DNA of 64,000 bases. It comes from JANQQC01 sp965262255. Lineage in GTDB: Bacteria; Pseudomonadota; Alphaproteobacteria; Caulobacterales; Hyphomonadaceae. A program made the position numbers and the translations under genes. The notes beneath the pieces were generated by a model, which was given only the letters and a program-made list of their open reading frames with translations, did no database searches and was not told the origin of the DNA. The stretch spans positions 4,035,810 to 4,099,809 of the forward strand of contig OZ253505.1 in assembly GCA_965262255.1 (NCBI GenBank), read 5' to 3'. Positions 36,930-46,732 of this stretch are shown here, in pieces; within the stretch, counting starts at the first letter, position 1; every line of letters begins with the position of its first letter.

Positions 36930-37761
36930 TACGATCGATCCCATATAAGAAAACACCCTTTTCATGAGCAAGTTTGAGTGTTTCCTCTCGGTCGATTATC
37001 AGTCCACCATCTTTTTCTACTCCAATACCTGACAACCCCGCTATCTCAGCTTTAATGACAGTCGTTTTACCGATTGTCGGTAAATCAATTCTCCGGTCTT
37101 GCGAAGGTTTTGGGCATTTAACAAGAACCCCCCGTCTTTGTTTGGGCGTTCCTCGTATCTCTTCGGGAAGCAACGCACAGCGATCAAGCATAGAGTCAGT
37201 TCCCTCTTGCGCTTCTAACGCTAATACCAATCCCCGACAAACGACACATCCTTGTCCAATATCTTGTTCGCCAATGATGGATGCAACTCTATACGCTTTT
37301 TTTAGATCAGCCAGATCATCCTTATGCGGCTCGGGGCCGGCAATCAACCCTCCACGCATTTCTAAACCTGAACTCGCTTGTTCTGCACCGATGACTCGAA
37401 ATCCTTCCGCTTCGAAAACTCTGATCATCAAACTCATTAAAGCATCGTCGCCGCTTTTAGCGACTTTAAGAACTTCGGGAAGGATTTTGATACCGCCAAA
37501 GTCCAGTTTGATGTTATGAAAATCTGGCCTTCGGATTATTCCGGCAAATACGATATCTTTACACTTGGCTGATTTGAGAAGTTTGATTTGCTTTGCAACT
37601 TGCCCTATTCCGACTACTTCCCCCGGAAAATCATCTAACTCACTTTCTTCAAATCCTTTAATGCGAATAATATAAACATCTCTCCCCTGATGTCTCGCAG
37701 ATTGAGCAACACGGACCGGAAGATTGCCAGAACCTGCAATTATTCCAAGAGGGGTTGGCAT
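36907..37761 (-). CDS. lpxI: UDP-2,3-diacylglucosamine pyrophosphatase LpxI (DUF1009)
   Basis: 284 residues, normal length. It starts LGIIAGSGNLPVRVAQSARHQGRDV, contains VFAGIIRRPDFHNIKLD and ends with GLSGIGVEKDGGLIID, all marks of LpxI. It hydrolyses UDP-2,3-diacylglucosamine to lipid X and UMP in the cytoplasm. LpxI replaces LpxH in alphaproteobacteria, which supports the taxonomic reading. It lies between lpxA (6 bases upstream) and lpxB. Confidence 0.95.
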   Translation of the reverse strand: MPTPLGIIAGSGNLPVRVAQSARHQGRDVYIIRIKGFEESELDDFPGEVVGIGQVAKQIKLLKSAKCKDIVFAGIIRRPDFHNIKLDFGGIKILPEVLKVAKSGDDALMSLMIRVFEAEGFRVIGAEQASSGLEMRGGLIAGPEPHKDDLADLKKAYRVASIIGEQDIGQGCVVCRGLVLALEAQEGTDSMLDRCALLPEEIRGTPKQRRGVLVKCPKPSQDRRIDLPTIGKTTVIKAEIAGLSGIGVEKDGGLIIDREETLKLAHEKGVFLYGIDRNEFTAQD

Positions 37762-37767
37762 TTGACT

Positions 37768-38547
37768 TTATGTCGCCTTACAGAGAGCTCGCGGACGATT
37801 AGCAGTAATAAAGTCAAACAATATCTCTAGTTCCGGATAGTCTCCATACTGAGACTGAGCATCTTTGACTCTTTGTTCGAAAGTGCCTTTACCTTTGAAA
37901 ATCGCTTTAACGGCAGAGTCTATCAGTCGGATTATGTCAACGTCGAACTTTCTTCGTTTTAGACCTACGATGTTTATACCGTCTAACATAGCTCGATTAC
38001 CGGAAGCGAGGCCATACGGAATGAGATCACCAACTAACACTGCTCCTCCTGCGATCATGGCATGATCGCCAACCCAAGTGTACTGATGACAGGTTGCATG
38101 CCCGCCAAACATTACATCGTCACCTATCTTAGAATGACCTCCCGCTGATGCTCCATTAGCCAAAACACAACGATCGCCAATCGTGCAATCATGTCCGATA
38201 TGAGTGCCGGTCATAAAGTAACACTCTGACCCTATCGACGTTAATCCACTATTGGATCCAACATGTATAGCAACGCCTTCCCTCACGACGGTCTTTTCTC
38301 CAATCACTAGTTGTCCAGCTTCGGTTTCACCTGCAATTTGAGGTGTGCCTCCGAGTACTGCGTTCGCATGAACTTCTACGGAACTCTCTAGTCGTGTATT
38401 TCCTAACACGGATACACGATCGTGCAAAATGACGTTATCTCCCAGCTCAGCTTCCCCTCCGACAACGCAAAACGGCCCTATTACGACTTTATTGCCGACT
38501 TTAGCACTACTATCAACAATTGCCGTTGAGTGAATACGAGCCGTCAT
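37768..38547 (-). CDS. lpxA: UDP-N-acetylglucosamine acyltransferase
   Basis: 259 residues of left-handed beta-helix hexapeptide repeats (IGPFCVVGGEAELG and so on). The catalytic histidine region reads LANGASAGGHSKIGDDVMFGGHATCHQY near residues 123-150. The C-terminal helical part has SGNRAMLDGINIVGLKRRKF. It makes the first acyl transfer of lipid A synthesis in the cytoplasm. ATGA overlap with lpxD couples the two. fabZ, which normally sits between lpxD and lpxA, is missing. Confidence 0.96.
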   Translation of the reverse strand: MTARIHSTAIVDSSAKVGNKVVIGPFCVVGGEAELGDNVILHDRVSVLGNTRLESSVEVHANAVLGGTPQIAGETEAGQLVIGEKTVVREGVAIHVGSNSGLTSIGSECYFMTGTHIGHDCTIGDRCVLANGASAGGHSKIGDDVMFGGHATCHQYTWVGDHAMIAGGAVLVGDLIPYGLASGNRAMLDGINIVGLKRRKFDVDIIRLIDSAVKAIFKGKGTFEQRVKDAQSQYGDYPELEILFDFITANRPRALCKAT

Positions 38548-39560
38548 TTCTTTTTCTTAGATGGCATAACTTGTTTTTTAAGCCAGGTCATCTCTTTTAA
38601 CCACTGCCTAACAGGACGGGCAGGGATTCCTCCCCAAACAACATTATCAGGAACATCCTCAATAACTCCAGAATATCCGGCTAAAGTCGTGTTCTCACCG
38701 ACTGTAAAGTGATTTGCAACGCCAACATGACCTCCGGTCATCACTCCATCACCTACCTTTACACTGCCGGACATCCCCGACAAACCAGCAATAATGACAC
38801 TTTTCCCAAGTACAACGTTATGGGCTATCAAGCATAAATTATCCAGTTTGCAACGATCTCCCATAATCGTATCCTCAAACGCCCCTCTATCAATCGTGTT
38901 GTTCGCACCAATCCGAACATGATCTCCAATTATCACTCGACCGAGCTGAGGAATTTCTTCCGCTCCTTCTGGCCCATGCGTTATACCAAATCCCGGCTCT
39001 CCAATGCGAGATCCGGAGCCTACATTGACACTGTTACCGAGTATTGAACATATAATGGAAGCATTGATACCAATGTAACAATTATCACCAATTTCAACAC
39101 CGGGTCCGATTACGCTGTTCGGACCAAGATAGACGTTATTCCCGATCTTTGCGTCGTCACCAATTACAACATTCGGGCCAATTGTAACGTTAGTCCCAAG
39201 CGTAGCCGTATCTGAAATCTGAGAGGCCGCTGATGCCCATCCTCGTATCTCAAACATAGATTTTGAAACAGTCGCCAGTGCAAACCTCGGTCTAGGATTA
39301 ACGATAACTGCAACATTTTCAGGAAGAAGGTCTGCGCAATTTTCCTTTACAATACACGCTAAGGCATTGGACGAAACACTTGATGCTTTTTTAGGACTCC
39401 CTTCAAAGAAACAAACTTCCGTTGCGTTTGCAGCAAATGCAGGTGCAATTCCCTCGCAAGTCTTAGATCCATCACCTCTTAAAGATGACCCCGTTAGTTT
39501 GGCTATTTCGTCGAGGGAGGGAGTCGACCGTCTGTTGAAAAAGCGTTCGTCGACAGTCAT
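38544..39560 (-). CDS. lpxD: UDP-3-O-acylglucosamine N-acyltransferase
   Basis: 338 residues. An N-terminal uridine-binding domain (about 1-100) is followed by hexapeptide repeats and the active-site segment DRGAFEDTIMGD, DNLCLIAHNVVLG with the conserved histidine of IAHN. The C-terminal helix (RPVRQWLKEMTWLKKQ) ends in a lysine-rich tail (SKKKK). It adds the N-linked acyl chain to form UDP-2,3-diacylglucosamine. It starts 17 bases after skp stops. Confidence 0.96.
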   Translation of the reverse strand: MTVDERFFNRRSTPSLDEIAKLTGSSLRGDGSKTCEGIAPAFAANATEVCFFEGSPKKASSVSSNALACIVKENCADLLPENVAVIVNPRPRFALATVSKSMFEIRGWASAASQISDTATLGTNVTIGPNVVIGDDAKIGNNVYLGPNSVIGPGVEIGDNCYIGINASIICSILGNSVNVGSGSRIGEPGFGITHGPEGAEEIPQLGRVIIGDHVRIGANNTIDRGAFEDTIMGDRCKLDNLCLIAHNVVLGKSVIIAGLSGMSGSVKVGDGVMTGGHVGVANHFTVGENTTLAGYSGVIEDVPDNVVWGGIPARPVRQWLKEMTWLKKQVMPSKKKK

Positions 39561-39577
39561 ACCTGTAAAGCCTTCTT

Positions 39578-40183
39578 CTATTGCAACTTTATATTGCTTT
39601 GTTGTTCTTGTTGCTGAGGTACTTTTTCCCGCGTTACAGCGATCGCTGGAGTCTGTTCATCCAATAATTCTATAACTCTAGTCGTAACGTCTAAGGAAGG
39701 TTCGTTTAGAATCAACGTCGATCGATCTAATATCAAATCGGCTTTATATTCTTCCTTAACTGTCTCTATAACGGGTTGCAAAGCTTGCATAAAATTGCCC
39801 CAAGCTTTCCGTTCCGTTAATTGCAACTCCTGTGATACAAGGTTGCTGGTTGCTTCAAAGTCTTCACGTTTCTTGCCAAATGACTCTATTTGAGACAAGA
39901 GATTCGGATCGGCCCGAACTTGTTCCGGTGTCTTGTTTGCTGTCAACAATTGAATCGCTCGGCCATGATTTTCTAAATCTTTTGCAGCAGGTTCAAGCTC
40001 ATTTTGCATCTGACCCTGGATATTGGAAAGTTTAGTCACCACGTCTAATCCCGCTTTGCTCTCCGCCCTGACTTGTGAGCCGTTTATGACAATGATTTTC
40101 GTACCGTCATGAGCAAACACCGGCGCACCGAGCATCATCGCGACAAAGAGAATCGCGATAGAATTCAGGCGAAATTTAAACAT
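39578..40183 (-). CDS. skp: Periplasmic chaperone Skp/OmpH
   Basis: 201 residues. A signal peptide (FRLNSIAILFVAMMLGAPVFA) is followed by KIIVINGSQV, a long helical hairpin rich in Gln, Glu and Lys, and the C-terminal KADLILDRSTLILNEPSLDVTTRVIELL that is diagnostic of Skp/OmpH. It holds unfolded outer membrane proteins on their way to the Bam complex, which fits its place between bamA and lpxD. A glutamine-rich tail (PQQQEQQ) follows the conserved part. Confidence 0.88.
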   Translation of the reverse strand: MFKFRLNSIAILFVAMMLGAPVFAHDGTKIIVINGSQVRAESKAGLDVVTKLSNIQGQMQNELEPAAKDLENHGRAIQLLTANKTPEQVRADPNLLSQIESFGKKREDFEATSNLVSQELQLTERKAWGNFMQALQPVIETVKEEYKADLILDRSTLILNEPSLDVTTRVIELLDEQTPAIAVTREKVPQQQEQQSNIKLQ

Positions 40184-40216
40184 CTTTGAATTACCGATTG
40201 TAGATGGCTAATAATA

Positions 40217-42724
40217 TTAGAAGCGTGTTGAGGTATTAAATCGGAACGTTTCAGTCCGATCATAGTCTTCACTGTTAAGTATATACGAAAAATCGAATCT
40301 AATGGGACCGAATGGACTGTTCCAGAAAATGCTAAGGCCCGTCGATGCTCTTATAGCATCGTCCTTTTTGGTTAAACGAATAGTTTTTGGATTTGTGCCA
40401 ACCTCTACTGGAGGGTCATAATCTGCTTCGTCCAAACCCGCTACGGAACCTGCGCTTAAAAAGAGCGAGGAGTTAATACCGTACTCTGGAGGGAGAAGAC
40501 TAGGCAAAGTCAATTCGGCTAACCCGTGATAATAGTACTTACCACCTAAGGCATTAAGCCGGCGAATCTCAACGACGTTTTCCCCTGACGAGTCGTACAC
40601 TTCCAAGATTTCTCTCGGACCAAGACCTGCAATATCAAATCCTCTGAATGAATTACCACCTCTGAAAAACCGATTATTAATTCGTATTGTCTTTTCTCCA
40701 CTCCCAAGTGATTCTATAAATCCTGCTGAAAGTCGGTAGTTCGTTCTCATATTACGTCGGACAGCGCGATAGGACGAAACAACAAACTCCGTGCGAATAT
40801 ACTTTACATCTCCCCCGAGGCCGGCAACATCTTGATTGATCGAAAAGTCATATCCCCCCGTCGGTCTTATCGGATCATTACGGCGGTCAAGACTATAGGA
40901 ATATCCTAGGATGGACGAGGATTCTGAACGTTCGTTGCGACAAAGCGTAGACCTAGAAATGTAATCCGGATCACACTGATCTTTCGCGACCCAACCGGTT
41001 CTCCAAGTTCGATTTATGGGGTCATAATCCAACGTCTGATCTGCGAGTCTATATCGGTTAGATCCTACCGGATCTTCATACATCCTCAGCAATCGATCAA
41101 TAACATCGACTTCATCCCATTGAAGTCGGTACCGTAATCCCAAATTAGAGTAGTCTGTTACCGGAAAAGAAACCCGAACACTCCCCCCAACCGAAGCACT
41201 CTTAAACGACGAATAGTCTAAATAATCCGTTTCTGTTCCAAACAGATCAAACCCTGCCGACAAGTTCCTGTCAAACCATCGCGGCTCAGTAAACCTAATA
41301 TCCAAAAACTTCTGCCGCCTAGACGCTTGAATCCGGGCCACGGCGGTCTGACCTCTCCCCCTCAGATTACGTTCCGCTATACTAAAATCTAACAAGAAGG
41401 AATCAACCGATGAAAAACCAGCGGCAAAGGATAATTCGCCGGTTGGCTGCTCCTCAACTTCAACTTCGACAATACTCCGGTCAGGTTCTGTGCCAGGTGA
41501 TTCGGTTATCTGCACATCTTTAAAGAACCCAAGTGCCCTCACACGATTTTGCGACCTGTCTTGTAGAACCCGGTTAAACGCATCCCCTTCAGAAATTCTA
41601 AGTTCTCTTCGAACGACTCGGTCAAGCGTTCGGTTATTACCGATTATGTCAATACGTTCGATATAAACTCGCGGGCCTTCGTCAATCGCAAATGTTACAT
41701 CGACAGTTCGGTCTTCTGGATTCTCCTCAAAACGCGGACGTATATCTACAAAGGCATAACCAGCGATTCCCGCTGCATACGTCAATGCATCAATCGCACT
41801 TTCGATTTTCTGACCACGATAGAGTTGTCCTTCCCGGAATGGAACAACGGCCTCTAGAAGATTCTGATCCAGTTTTTCTAACGCGACTTCAACATTAATC
41901 TCGCCAAATTCATACTTAACGCCTTCGTCAATTGTGAAGGTTACATAAAACGCCCGTTGATCAGGTGTAAGGTCAGCAACCGCTGAGATCACTCTAAAGT
42001 CATAGTAACCTTTGTTTTGATAGAACTGTCGAAGAAGTTCTCGGTCATACTCGAGACGTCCGGGGTCGTAATTATCGTTGGAGCTAAAGAATCGCCAGAA
42101 TCGAGATTCCTTTGTTACAATCTCACTTTTCAAACGCTGATCGGAGAAGGCTTCATTGCCAATAAAGTTGATTGCCCGAATACCTGTGACAGGTCCCTCC
42201 ACAACATTGAAAATCAAGTCAACTCGGTTTTGATCTAAACTTTTATACTGAGGCTCAATATTGGCCGAAAAACGCCCCGCTCGCCTATATAGTTCGAGCA
42301 TTTTCTGAACATCTGCTTGGACTCTCGCAGCTGTAAAAATACCCCTTGGAGCGGCCTTGATTTCTTCTCTAAACTTGTCATCATCGAGCGCACTATTCCC
42401 TTCAAAGATAACCCTATTGATGATCGGATTCTCTGCAACCCGGACAATTAAATCTGATCCTCGCCGCTCTAAAGACACATCCGCAAATAAACCCGTTGCA
42501 AACAGCGTTTTTAACGATAAGTCTAAACGTTCAGGATCAAAGGAATCGCCTGCTGCGAGTAACAAATAGGACTGGATTGTTCGCGCCTCAATGCGTTGAT
42601 TTCCTTCGACAACAATACCAGTGATCACATTGCTCTGCGCGTTGGCTATTCCCAAACCAACAGTGTTCGAGCCAAGAAATACCGAACACACTATTAAACA
42701 GATCGCAAAGAAAAGTTTGCGCAT
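40217..42724 (-). CDS. bamA: Outer membrane protein assembly factor BamA
   Basis: 835 residues from the ATG at 42724, chosen because AAGG stands ten bases upstream and a signal peptide (MRKLFFAICLIVCSVFLG ... ANAQS) starts there; an in-frame ATG at 42778 would overlap rseP and add 18 residues. Five POTRA domains cover about residues 30-430 (VVEGNQRIEARTI, VIFEGNSALDDDKF, INFIGNEAFSD, and so on). The Omp85 barrel follows, with RGFDIAGLGPRE near 680 and a C-terminal aromatic (FNTSTRF). It inserts beta-barrel proteins, here including the TonB receptor and autotransporter of this window. Confidence 0.95.
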   Translation of the reverse strand: MRKLFFAICLIVCSVFLGSNTVGLGIANAQSNVITGIVVEGNQRIEARTIQSYLLLAAGDSFDPERLDLSLKTLFATGLFADVSLERRGSDLIVRVAENPIINRVIFEGNSALDDDKFREEIKAAPRGIFTAARVQADVQKMLELYRRAGRFSANIEPQYKSLDQNRVDLIFNVVEGPVTGIRAINFIGNEAFSDQRLKSEIVTKESRFWRFFSSNDNYDPGRLEYDRELLRQFYQNKGYYDFRVISAVADLTPDQRAFYVTFTIDEGVKYEFGEINVEVALEKLDQNLLEAVVPFREGQLYRGQKIESAIDALTYAAGIAGYAFVDIRPRFEENPEDRTVDVTFAIDEGPRVYIERIDIIGNNRTLDRVVRRELRISEGDAFNRVLQDRSQNRVRALGFFKDVQITESPGTEPDRSIVEVEVEEQPTGELSFAAGFSSVDSFLLDFSIAERNLRGRGQTAVARIQASRRQKFLDIRFTEPRWFDRNLSAGFDLFGTETDYLDYSSFKSASVGGSVRVSFPVTDYSNLGLRYRLQWDEVDVIDRLLRMYEDPVGSNRYRLADQTLDYDPINRTWRTGWVAKDQCDPDYISRSTLCRNERSESSSILGYSYSLDRRNDPIRPTGGYDFSINQDVAGLGGDVKYIRTEFVVSSYRAVRRNMRTNYRLSAGFIESLGSGEKTIRINNRFFRGGNSFRGFDIAGLGPREILEVYDSSGENVVEIRRLNALGGKYYYHGLAELTLPSLLPPEYGINSSLFLSAGSVAGLDEADYDPPVEVGTNPKTIRLTKKDDAIRASTGLSIFWNSPFGPIRFDFSYILNSEDYDRTETFRFNTSTRF

Positions 42725-42770
42725 GAATGCAACCTTAATTAAAATTTTCGAAAAGATACCGGACTTCGTT

Positions 42771-43907
42771 TTATCCAAACAAGCCGGTTTTTAGAATGTC
42801 ACCAAAAGTGATAACGACGACGAGTGAAATAAGGATGAAAAAACCAAATGTTAAACTAAGTTCTTGTACTTTTGGTGGTAATGCTTTGCCCGTGATGGCT
42901 TCGTAAGCATAAAACACCAAGTGACCTCCATCTAGAACCGGAAACGGAAGTAAATTAAACAGCCCAATCCCAACGGAAATCAAGGCGCAAAGTTCAATTA
43001 GAATCCTTATCAGAACAGATAACCGTTTAGTCCAAGAGACAGTGTCTACCTCAACGACCTTATTTACCACTCTTCGCGTTGTATCGCCAATGCCAATAGG
43101 CCCCGATAACAAAAATATAGATTCTTTCCCCGTTACAATTCTCCCCAAAGTTCGTCCTGTCAAGTCGACAATGGAAATTGTCTCCATAACGCCATATCCT
43201 AGGGCCGAAAACGGGTTATGCGATTTAGGTTGCAGATTAAGATGGTTGATCTCAACGCCTATTGAGCCTAGTTTTATATCCTGACCTACACCATTATCTT
43301 GCATCTTTTGTTCAGGAGTAACATATAAATCGACCTCTTGACCTTCTCTAAAAACAGTAATTTTCCGCTCCGTACCAGCGCTAAGCTGTATCTTCGGAAA
43401 GTAGTCGCGATAACTTAGAATTATTTTATCATCAACGGCGTATATGATATCCAAATCTTGGAAACCCGCTCGTGAGGCCGGCGAATTGGCTTCAATTGAT
43501 TCGATCACGAGTTGCGACCTGATCTCCCCGTTGACCATCACTAAGCCCGCAAAAAGGAATATGGCGAGTATAAAATTTGCGACCGGACCAGCAACCGCTA
43601 TAATCGCTCTTTGACCAACACTCAAATCATCAAAATGTTTTCCCTTAGGCGGCACATAAGTTCCGGCCCGAGGTGGGAAAAACTGAACAAATCCACCCAG
43701 AGGTATCCAGCGAATCTGCCAATAGGTTCCTGACCGATCCATGCGAACGAATAAAGGCTTTCCGAAGCCAATTGAATAGGTGTCGACTGCCGCACCAAAA
43801 AATTTCCCAGCAAAATAGTGACCAAACTCGTGAATGATCACTACTATGCCAAGCAAAAGAAGAAGCGAGACGAGAAACAATATTCCCTGATTTAATACTT
43901 CAAACAT
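42771..43907 (-). CDS. rseP: Site-2 intramembrane protease RseP
   Basis: 378 residues. Zinc motif HEFGH at about residues 26-30 lies in the first membrane helix, and the second catalytic part NLLPFPVLDGGHL near 319-331 lies in a later one. A single PDZ-like domain (VIESIEANSPASRAGFQDLDIIYAVD) covers about 125-200; the shorter one-PDZ form is usual in alphaproteobacteria. It cuts anti-sigma factors and signal-peptide remnants in the inner membrane. Its stop is seven bases inside the longest possible bamA frame. Confidence 0.95.
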   Translation of the reverse strand: MFEVLNQGILFLVSLLLLLGIVVIIHEFGHYFAGKFFGAAVDTYSIGFGKPLFVRMDRSGTYWQIRWIPLGGFVQFFPPRAGTYVPPKGKHFDDLSVGQRAIIAVAGPVANFILAIFLFAGLVMVNGEIRSQLVIESIEANSPASRAGFQDLDIIYAVDDKIILSYRDYFPKIQLSAGTERKITVFREGQEVDLYVTPEQKMQDNGVGQDIKLGSIGVEINHLNLQPKSHNPFSALGYGVMETISIVDLTGRTLGRIVTGKESIFLLSGPIGIGDTTRRVVNKVVEVDTVSWTKRLSVLIRILIELCALISVGIGLFNLLPFPVLDGGHLVFYAYEAITGKALPPKVQELSLTFGFFILISLVVVITFGDILKTGLFG

Positions 43908-43915
43908 ATACGAAA

Positions 43916-45106
43916 TTATGCCCTTGCGTAGTCATTTGAGATGTCTTGCGCCTTGCGATAGGCAGTGCAATAGAGTTCTGTTAAATCATCCAAGTTTTTC
44001 GGCTGAGACGAAAACGAACTCGTCCCGATAAACCAATCGAGAGTATCAGAGACGATTTTGGCAATATCAAGGAAATTACAAGACCTTTGAAAGAATTTTT
44101 CTATTGCCAGTTCATCTGCACAATTTAATACAAGTTCCGCTCCTTTACCATGCGATAAAGCGGATTTAGCTAGATCAACAGCCGGAAAACGCTCCGAATC
44201 CACTTCGAAAAATTCGAGTTTTCCCATCTCTAGCAAATCAAATCTTTTTATTTTCGTCTTCACCCGCTCAGGATAGGCCAGTGCATTGGCAATAGGAATG
44301 CACATATCTGGTGACGACATTCCCGCTAACACTGAGCCATCGGTGTAATGTGCTAAACCATGAATGATCGACTGGGGATGAACGATGACCTCAATATTCT
44401 CGGGTTTCATGTCAAAAAAATAGGCTGCTTCAATACACTCGAGGGCTTTATTCAAAAATGTAGCACTGTCAATCGAATTCTTCTTCCCCATATTCCATAC
44501 GGGATGCGCAAGCGCTTGTTCCGGGGTCGCGTTTGAAATAACCTCGTCAGACGCTTTGAAGAACGGGCCTCCCGAAGCGGTTATGGTCAGTTTCTCTAAC
44601 GAATCCCTGTCCTGAACAACTTGGAACAAAGCGTTATGTTCTGAATCGACCGGCACTATGTCAACCGAGTACTTTCTTGCTGCGTCAAGGATGATCGATC
44701 CAGCACAAACAATACTTTCTTTATTGGCTAATGCAACAGAATTACCCGCTTCAATTGCACTTAACGTCGACTCTAGCCCTTCAAATCCAGATATCGCCGC
44801 TAGTACCCGATCACATGGTTTCGTTGCCACATCACACACCTCCCGACTTCCAGCTCCGCACTGTATATCCGTTCCGGTCAGTCCATCTTTAAGTTTATGG
44901 TACAAGTTTACGTCGGCAATCACAGCACTGTTTGGTTTAAATTCAAGCGCCTGAGCGACAAGTAGATCAACGTTTGAGCCAGCTACCAGAGCCTCTATTT
45001 CAAATACTGGTTCACTCGAAGCCAAACTATCGCTGACCACCTTGAGAGCCGATTGCCCAATCGAACCTGTCGAGCCTAAAATACTGATTTTCTTAGGAGA
45101 ACTCAT
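43916..45106 (-). CDS. dxr: 1-deoxy-D-xylulose 5-phosphate reductoisomerase
   Basis: 396 residues. NADPH site ILGSTGSIGQSALKVV at residues 9-24; metal and substrate sites ALANKESIVCAG, VPVDSEHNALFQ and LTITASGGPF; later MGKKNSIDSATFLNKALE and HPQSIIHGLAHYTDGS. It makes 2-C-methyl-D-erythritol 4-phosphate, the committed step of the MEP isoprenoid pathway, which feeds the undecaprenyl synthase two genes upstream. The start overlaps the cdsA stop (ATGA). Confidence 0.97.
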   Translation of the reverse strand: MSSPKKISILGSTGSIGQSALKVVSDSLASSEPVFEIEALVAGSNVDLLVAQALEFKPNSAVIADVNLYHKLKDGLTGTDIQCGAGSREVCDVATKPCDRVLAAISGFEGLESTLSAIEAGNSVALANKESIVCAGSIILDAARKYSVDIVPVDSEHNALFQVVQDRDSLEKLTITASGGPFFKASDEVISNATPEQALAHPVWNMGKKNSIDSATFLNKALECIEAAYFFDMKPENIEVIVHPQSIIHGLAHYTDGSVLAGMSSPDMCIPIANALAYPERVKTKIKRFDLLEMGKLEFFEVDSERFPAVDLAKSALSHGKGAELVLNCADELAIEKFFQRSCNFLDIAKIVSDTLDWFIGTSSFSSQPKNLDDLTELYCTAYRKAQDISNDYARA

Positions 45107-45963
45107 CGAGCTAGTCCGAGCAAATTTAGACTTTCAGGATACAAATAGAATGTGATAACCGTTCCAAAAGCCACCATTCCCCAACCATCAACCCTGTCCA
45201 TCATCCCACCGTGCCCAGGCAATATACTGCCAGCGTCCTTCACACCAAAATTCCTCTTAATGGCCGATTCGACCAGATCACCGCTTTGCGCCAATATCGC
45301 AATAAAGAAACAAGCGACAAGCCAAGCGACATTGTTTCCGTTCATGAGGTGAGCGGCAATTCCACTGAGTAGGAGCGACACGATCACCGATCCGACTAAT
45401 CCAATCCAAGTTTTGTTACGGCTAACGATCGGTAGCAGTTTCGGGCCGCCAAATGCTTTTCCAACAAAAAAAGCCGTAGCATCAGCCGCCCAAACAATAG
45501 ACATGAAGATTAATGTTGCTGCTCGCCCGTCCCAACTACCCTCCCGAAGCGTAAACACCAGCAACGAAACCCCTCCAGCATTTATCACTCCGGCCATGGA
45601 TTCGCAGTAAGACCGCACCCCAAGTTGCGAGCGAACCAAGCTGAGTCCGACAACAATTGGAAAAACGATCCAACCGACTTGATAATTTGTGACTGTAATC
45701 TGAGACGCTAAGTATGGAAAGTCAACGATTCCAGCAACAAAACACGGTAGCCCACACAAAGCAACCATAGAGAAACGGTTTTTATAATTACTAATCGTTG
45801 CCCATTCATGGCCCATGATCCCAGCAAGTACGGCACACGCAAATGCTAGCGCCGAACCTCCCAGATAAACGCTGACAAGGGCAATTGGAATCAATGCAAG
45901 CGCGGATAACCACCTACGATTAAGATCTCGCCATTTAGCCGGATTGAAAATGTCTGTCTTCAC
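45103..45963 (-). CDS. cdsA: Phosphatidate cytidylyltransferase
   Basis: 286 residues from GTG 45963, two bases after the uppS stop; a longer ATG frame from 46032 would lie inside uppS. About seven to eight membrane helices. The C-terminal signature reads SGDLVESAIKRNFGVKDAGSILPGHGGMMDRVDG with the metal-binding D-x3-D. It makes CDP-diacylglycerol from phosphatidic acid and CTP for phospholipid synthesis. Confidence 0.94.
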   Translation of the reverse strand: MKTDIFNPAKWRDLNRRWLSALALIPIALVSVYLGGSALAFACAVLAGIMGHEWATISNYKNRFSMVALCGLPCFVAGIVDFPYLASQITVTNYQVGWIVFPIVVGLSLVRSQLGVRSYCESMAGVINAGGVSLLVFTLREGSWDGRAATLIFMSIVWAADATAFFVGKAFGGPKLLPIVSRNKTWIGLVGSVIVSLLLSGIAAHLMNGNNVAWLVACFFIAILAQSGDLVESAIKRNFGVKDAGSILPGHGGMMDRVDGWGMVAFGTVITFYLYPESLNLLGLAR

Positions 45964-45964
45964 G

Positions 45965-46732
45965 TTACGAACACTCTTCGACAACAGCACCAAATCGACG
46001 ATGACGATTGGCGTATAGTTCCAGCGCTTCATTCAAATGGCTAACATTAAAGTCTGGCCACAAAACATCTAGAAAAACGAATTCTGAATAGGCTGTTTGC
46101 CATAACTGAAAGTTACTGATTCGCATCTCACCGGAGGTTCTGATAACTAAGTCTGGATTCGGAATCTCTCGCGTGTCCAAATATTTTGAAAAACCGCCTT
46201 CCGTAATTTCCTCGACCGAGACTCTTCCACTTTGCACATCGTCAAAAAGGTCGCTGATCGCACGAACAATTTCATCTCTGCCACCATAATTAAAAGCTAT
46301 AGTGAGGAACAAGTTACCGTTTGTTCGCGTATCTGCTTCAACTTTCTCTATGAGTTTAAAGATATCCTTAGGAAGGTTTACCCGTTTCCCAATAACACGA
46401 ACGCGAACGCCTTTCTCGCGTAGCTGATTAAGGTCACGTTTGACATAGGTTCTCAGTAGTTTGAGCAAAGTATCAACTTCGCCTTTAGGGCGATTCCAGT
46501 TTTCAGTTGAGAATGAAAAAACCGTTAGATATCGGATTCCAGATTCTACAGACGCTTCTATAACGTTTCTCAAAGCTTCAACACCGTGTTCATGTCCTGC
46601 TGAGCGTGGTAACCCTCTTGCCGTTGCCCATCTACCATTCCCATCCATCACAATAGCGACATGCTCAGGAATGCTTAGAATCGATTTATTAGATTCTTGT
46701 TCATTGGCGAGAGTTGGGTGAGACACTTTCAC
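45965..46732 (-). CDS. uppS: Undecaprenyl diphosphate synthase
   Basis: 255 residues. It begins with GTG overlapping the frr stop by one base (TAGTG). The catalytic motif HVAIVMDGNGRWATARGLPRSAGHEHG is near residues 24-50, then FSFSTENWNRP, and the terminal RTSGEMRISNFQLWQTAYSEFVF. It makes the C55 lipid carrier for peptidoglycan and surface polysaccharides from isopentenyl diphosphate. Confidence 0.96.
   Translation of the reverse strand: MKVSHPTLANEQESNKSILSIPEHVAIVMDGNGRWATARGLPRSAGHEHGVEALRNVIEASVESGIRYLTVFSFSTENWNRPKGEVDTLLKLLRTYVKRDLNQLREKGVRVRVIGKRVNLPKDIFKLIEKVEADTRTNGNLFLTIAFNYGGRDEIVRAISDLFDDVQSGRVSVEEITEGGFSKYLDTREIPNPDLVIRTSGEMRISNFQLWQTAYSEFVFLDVLWPDFNVSHLNEALELYANRHRRFGAVVEECS

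Noticed and set aside
42725..42778. Longer BamA starting at 42778
   Set aside because: It would put 18 residues in front of a normal signal peptide and overlap rseP; the AAGG before 42724 favours the shorter form.
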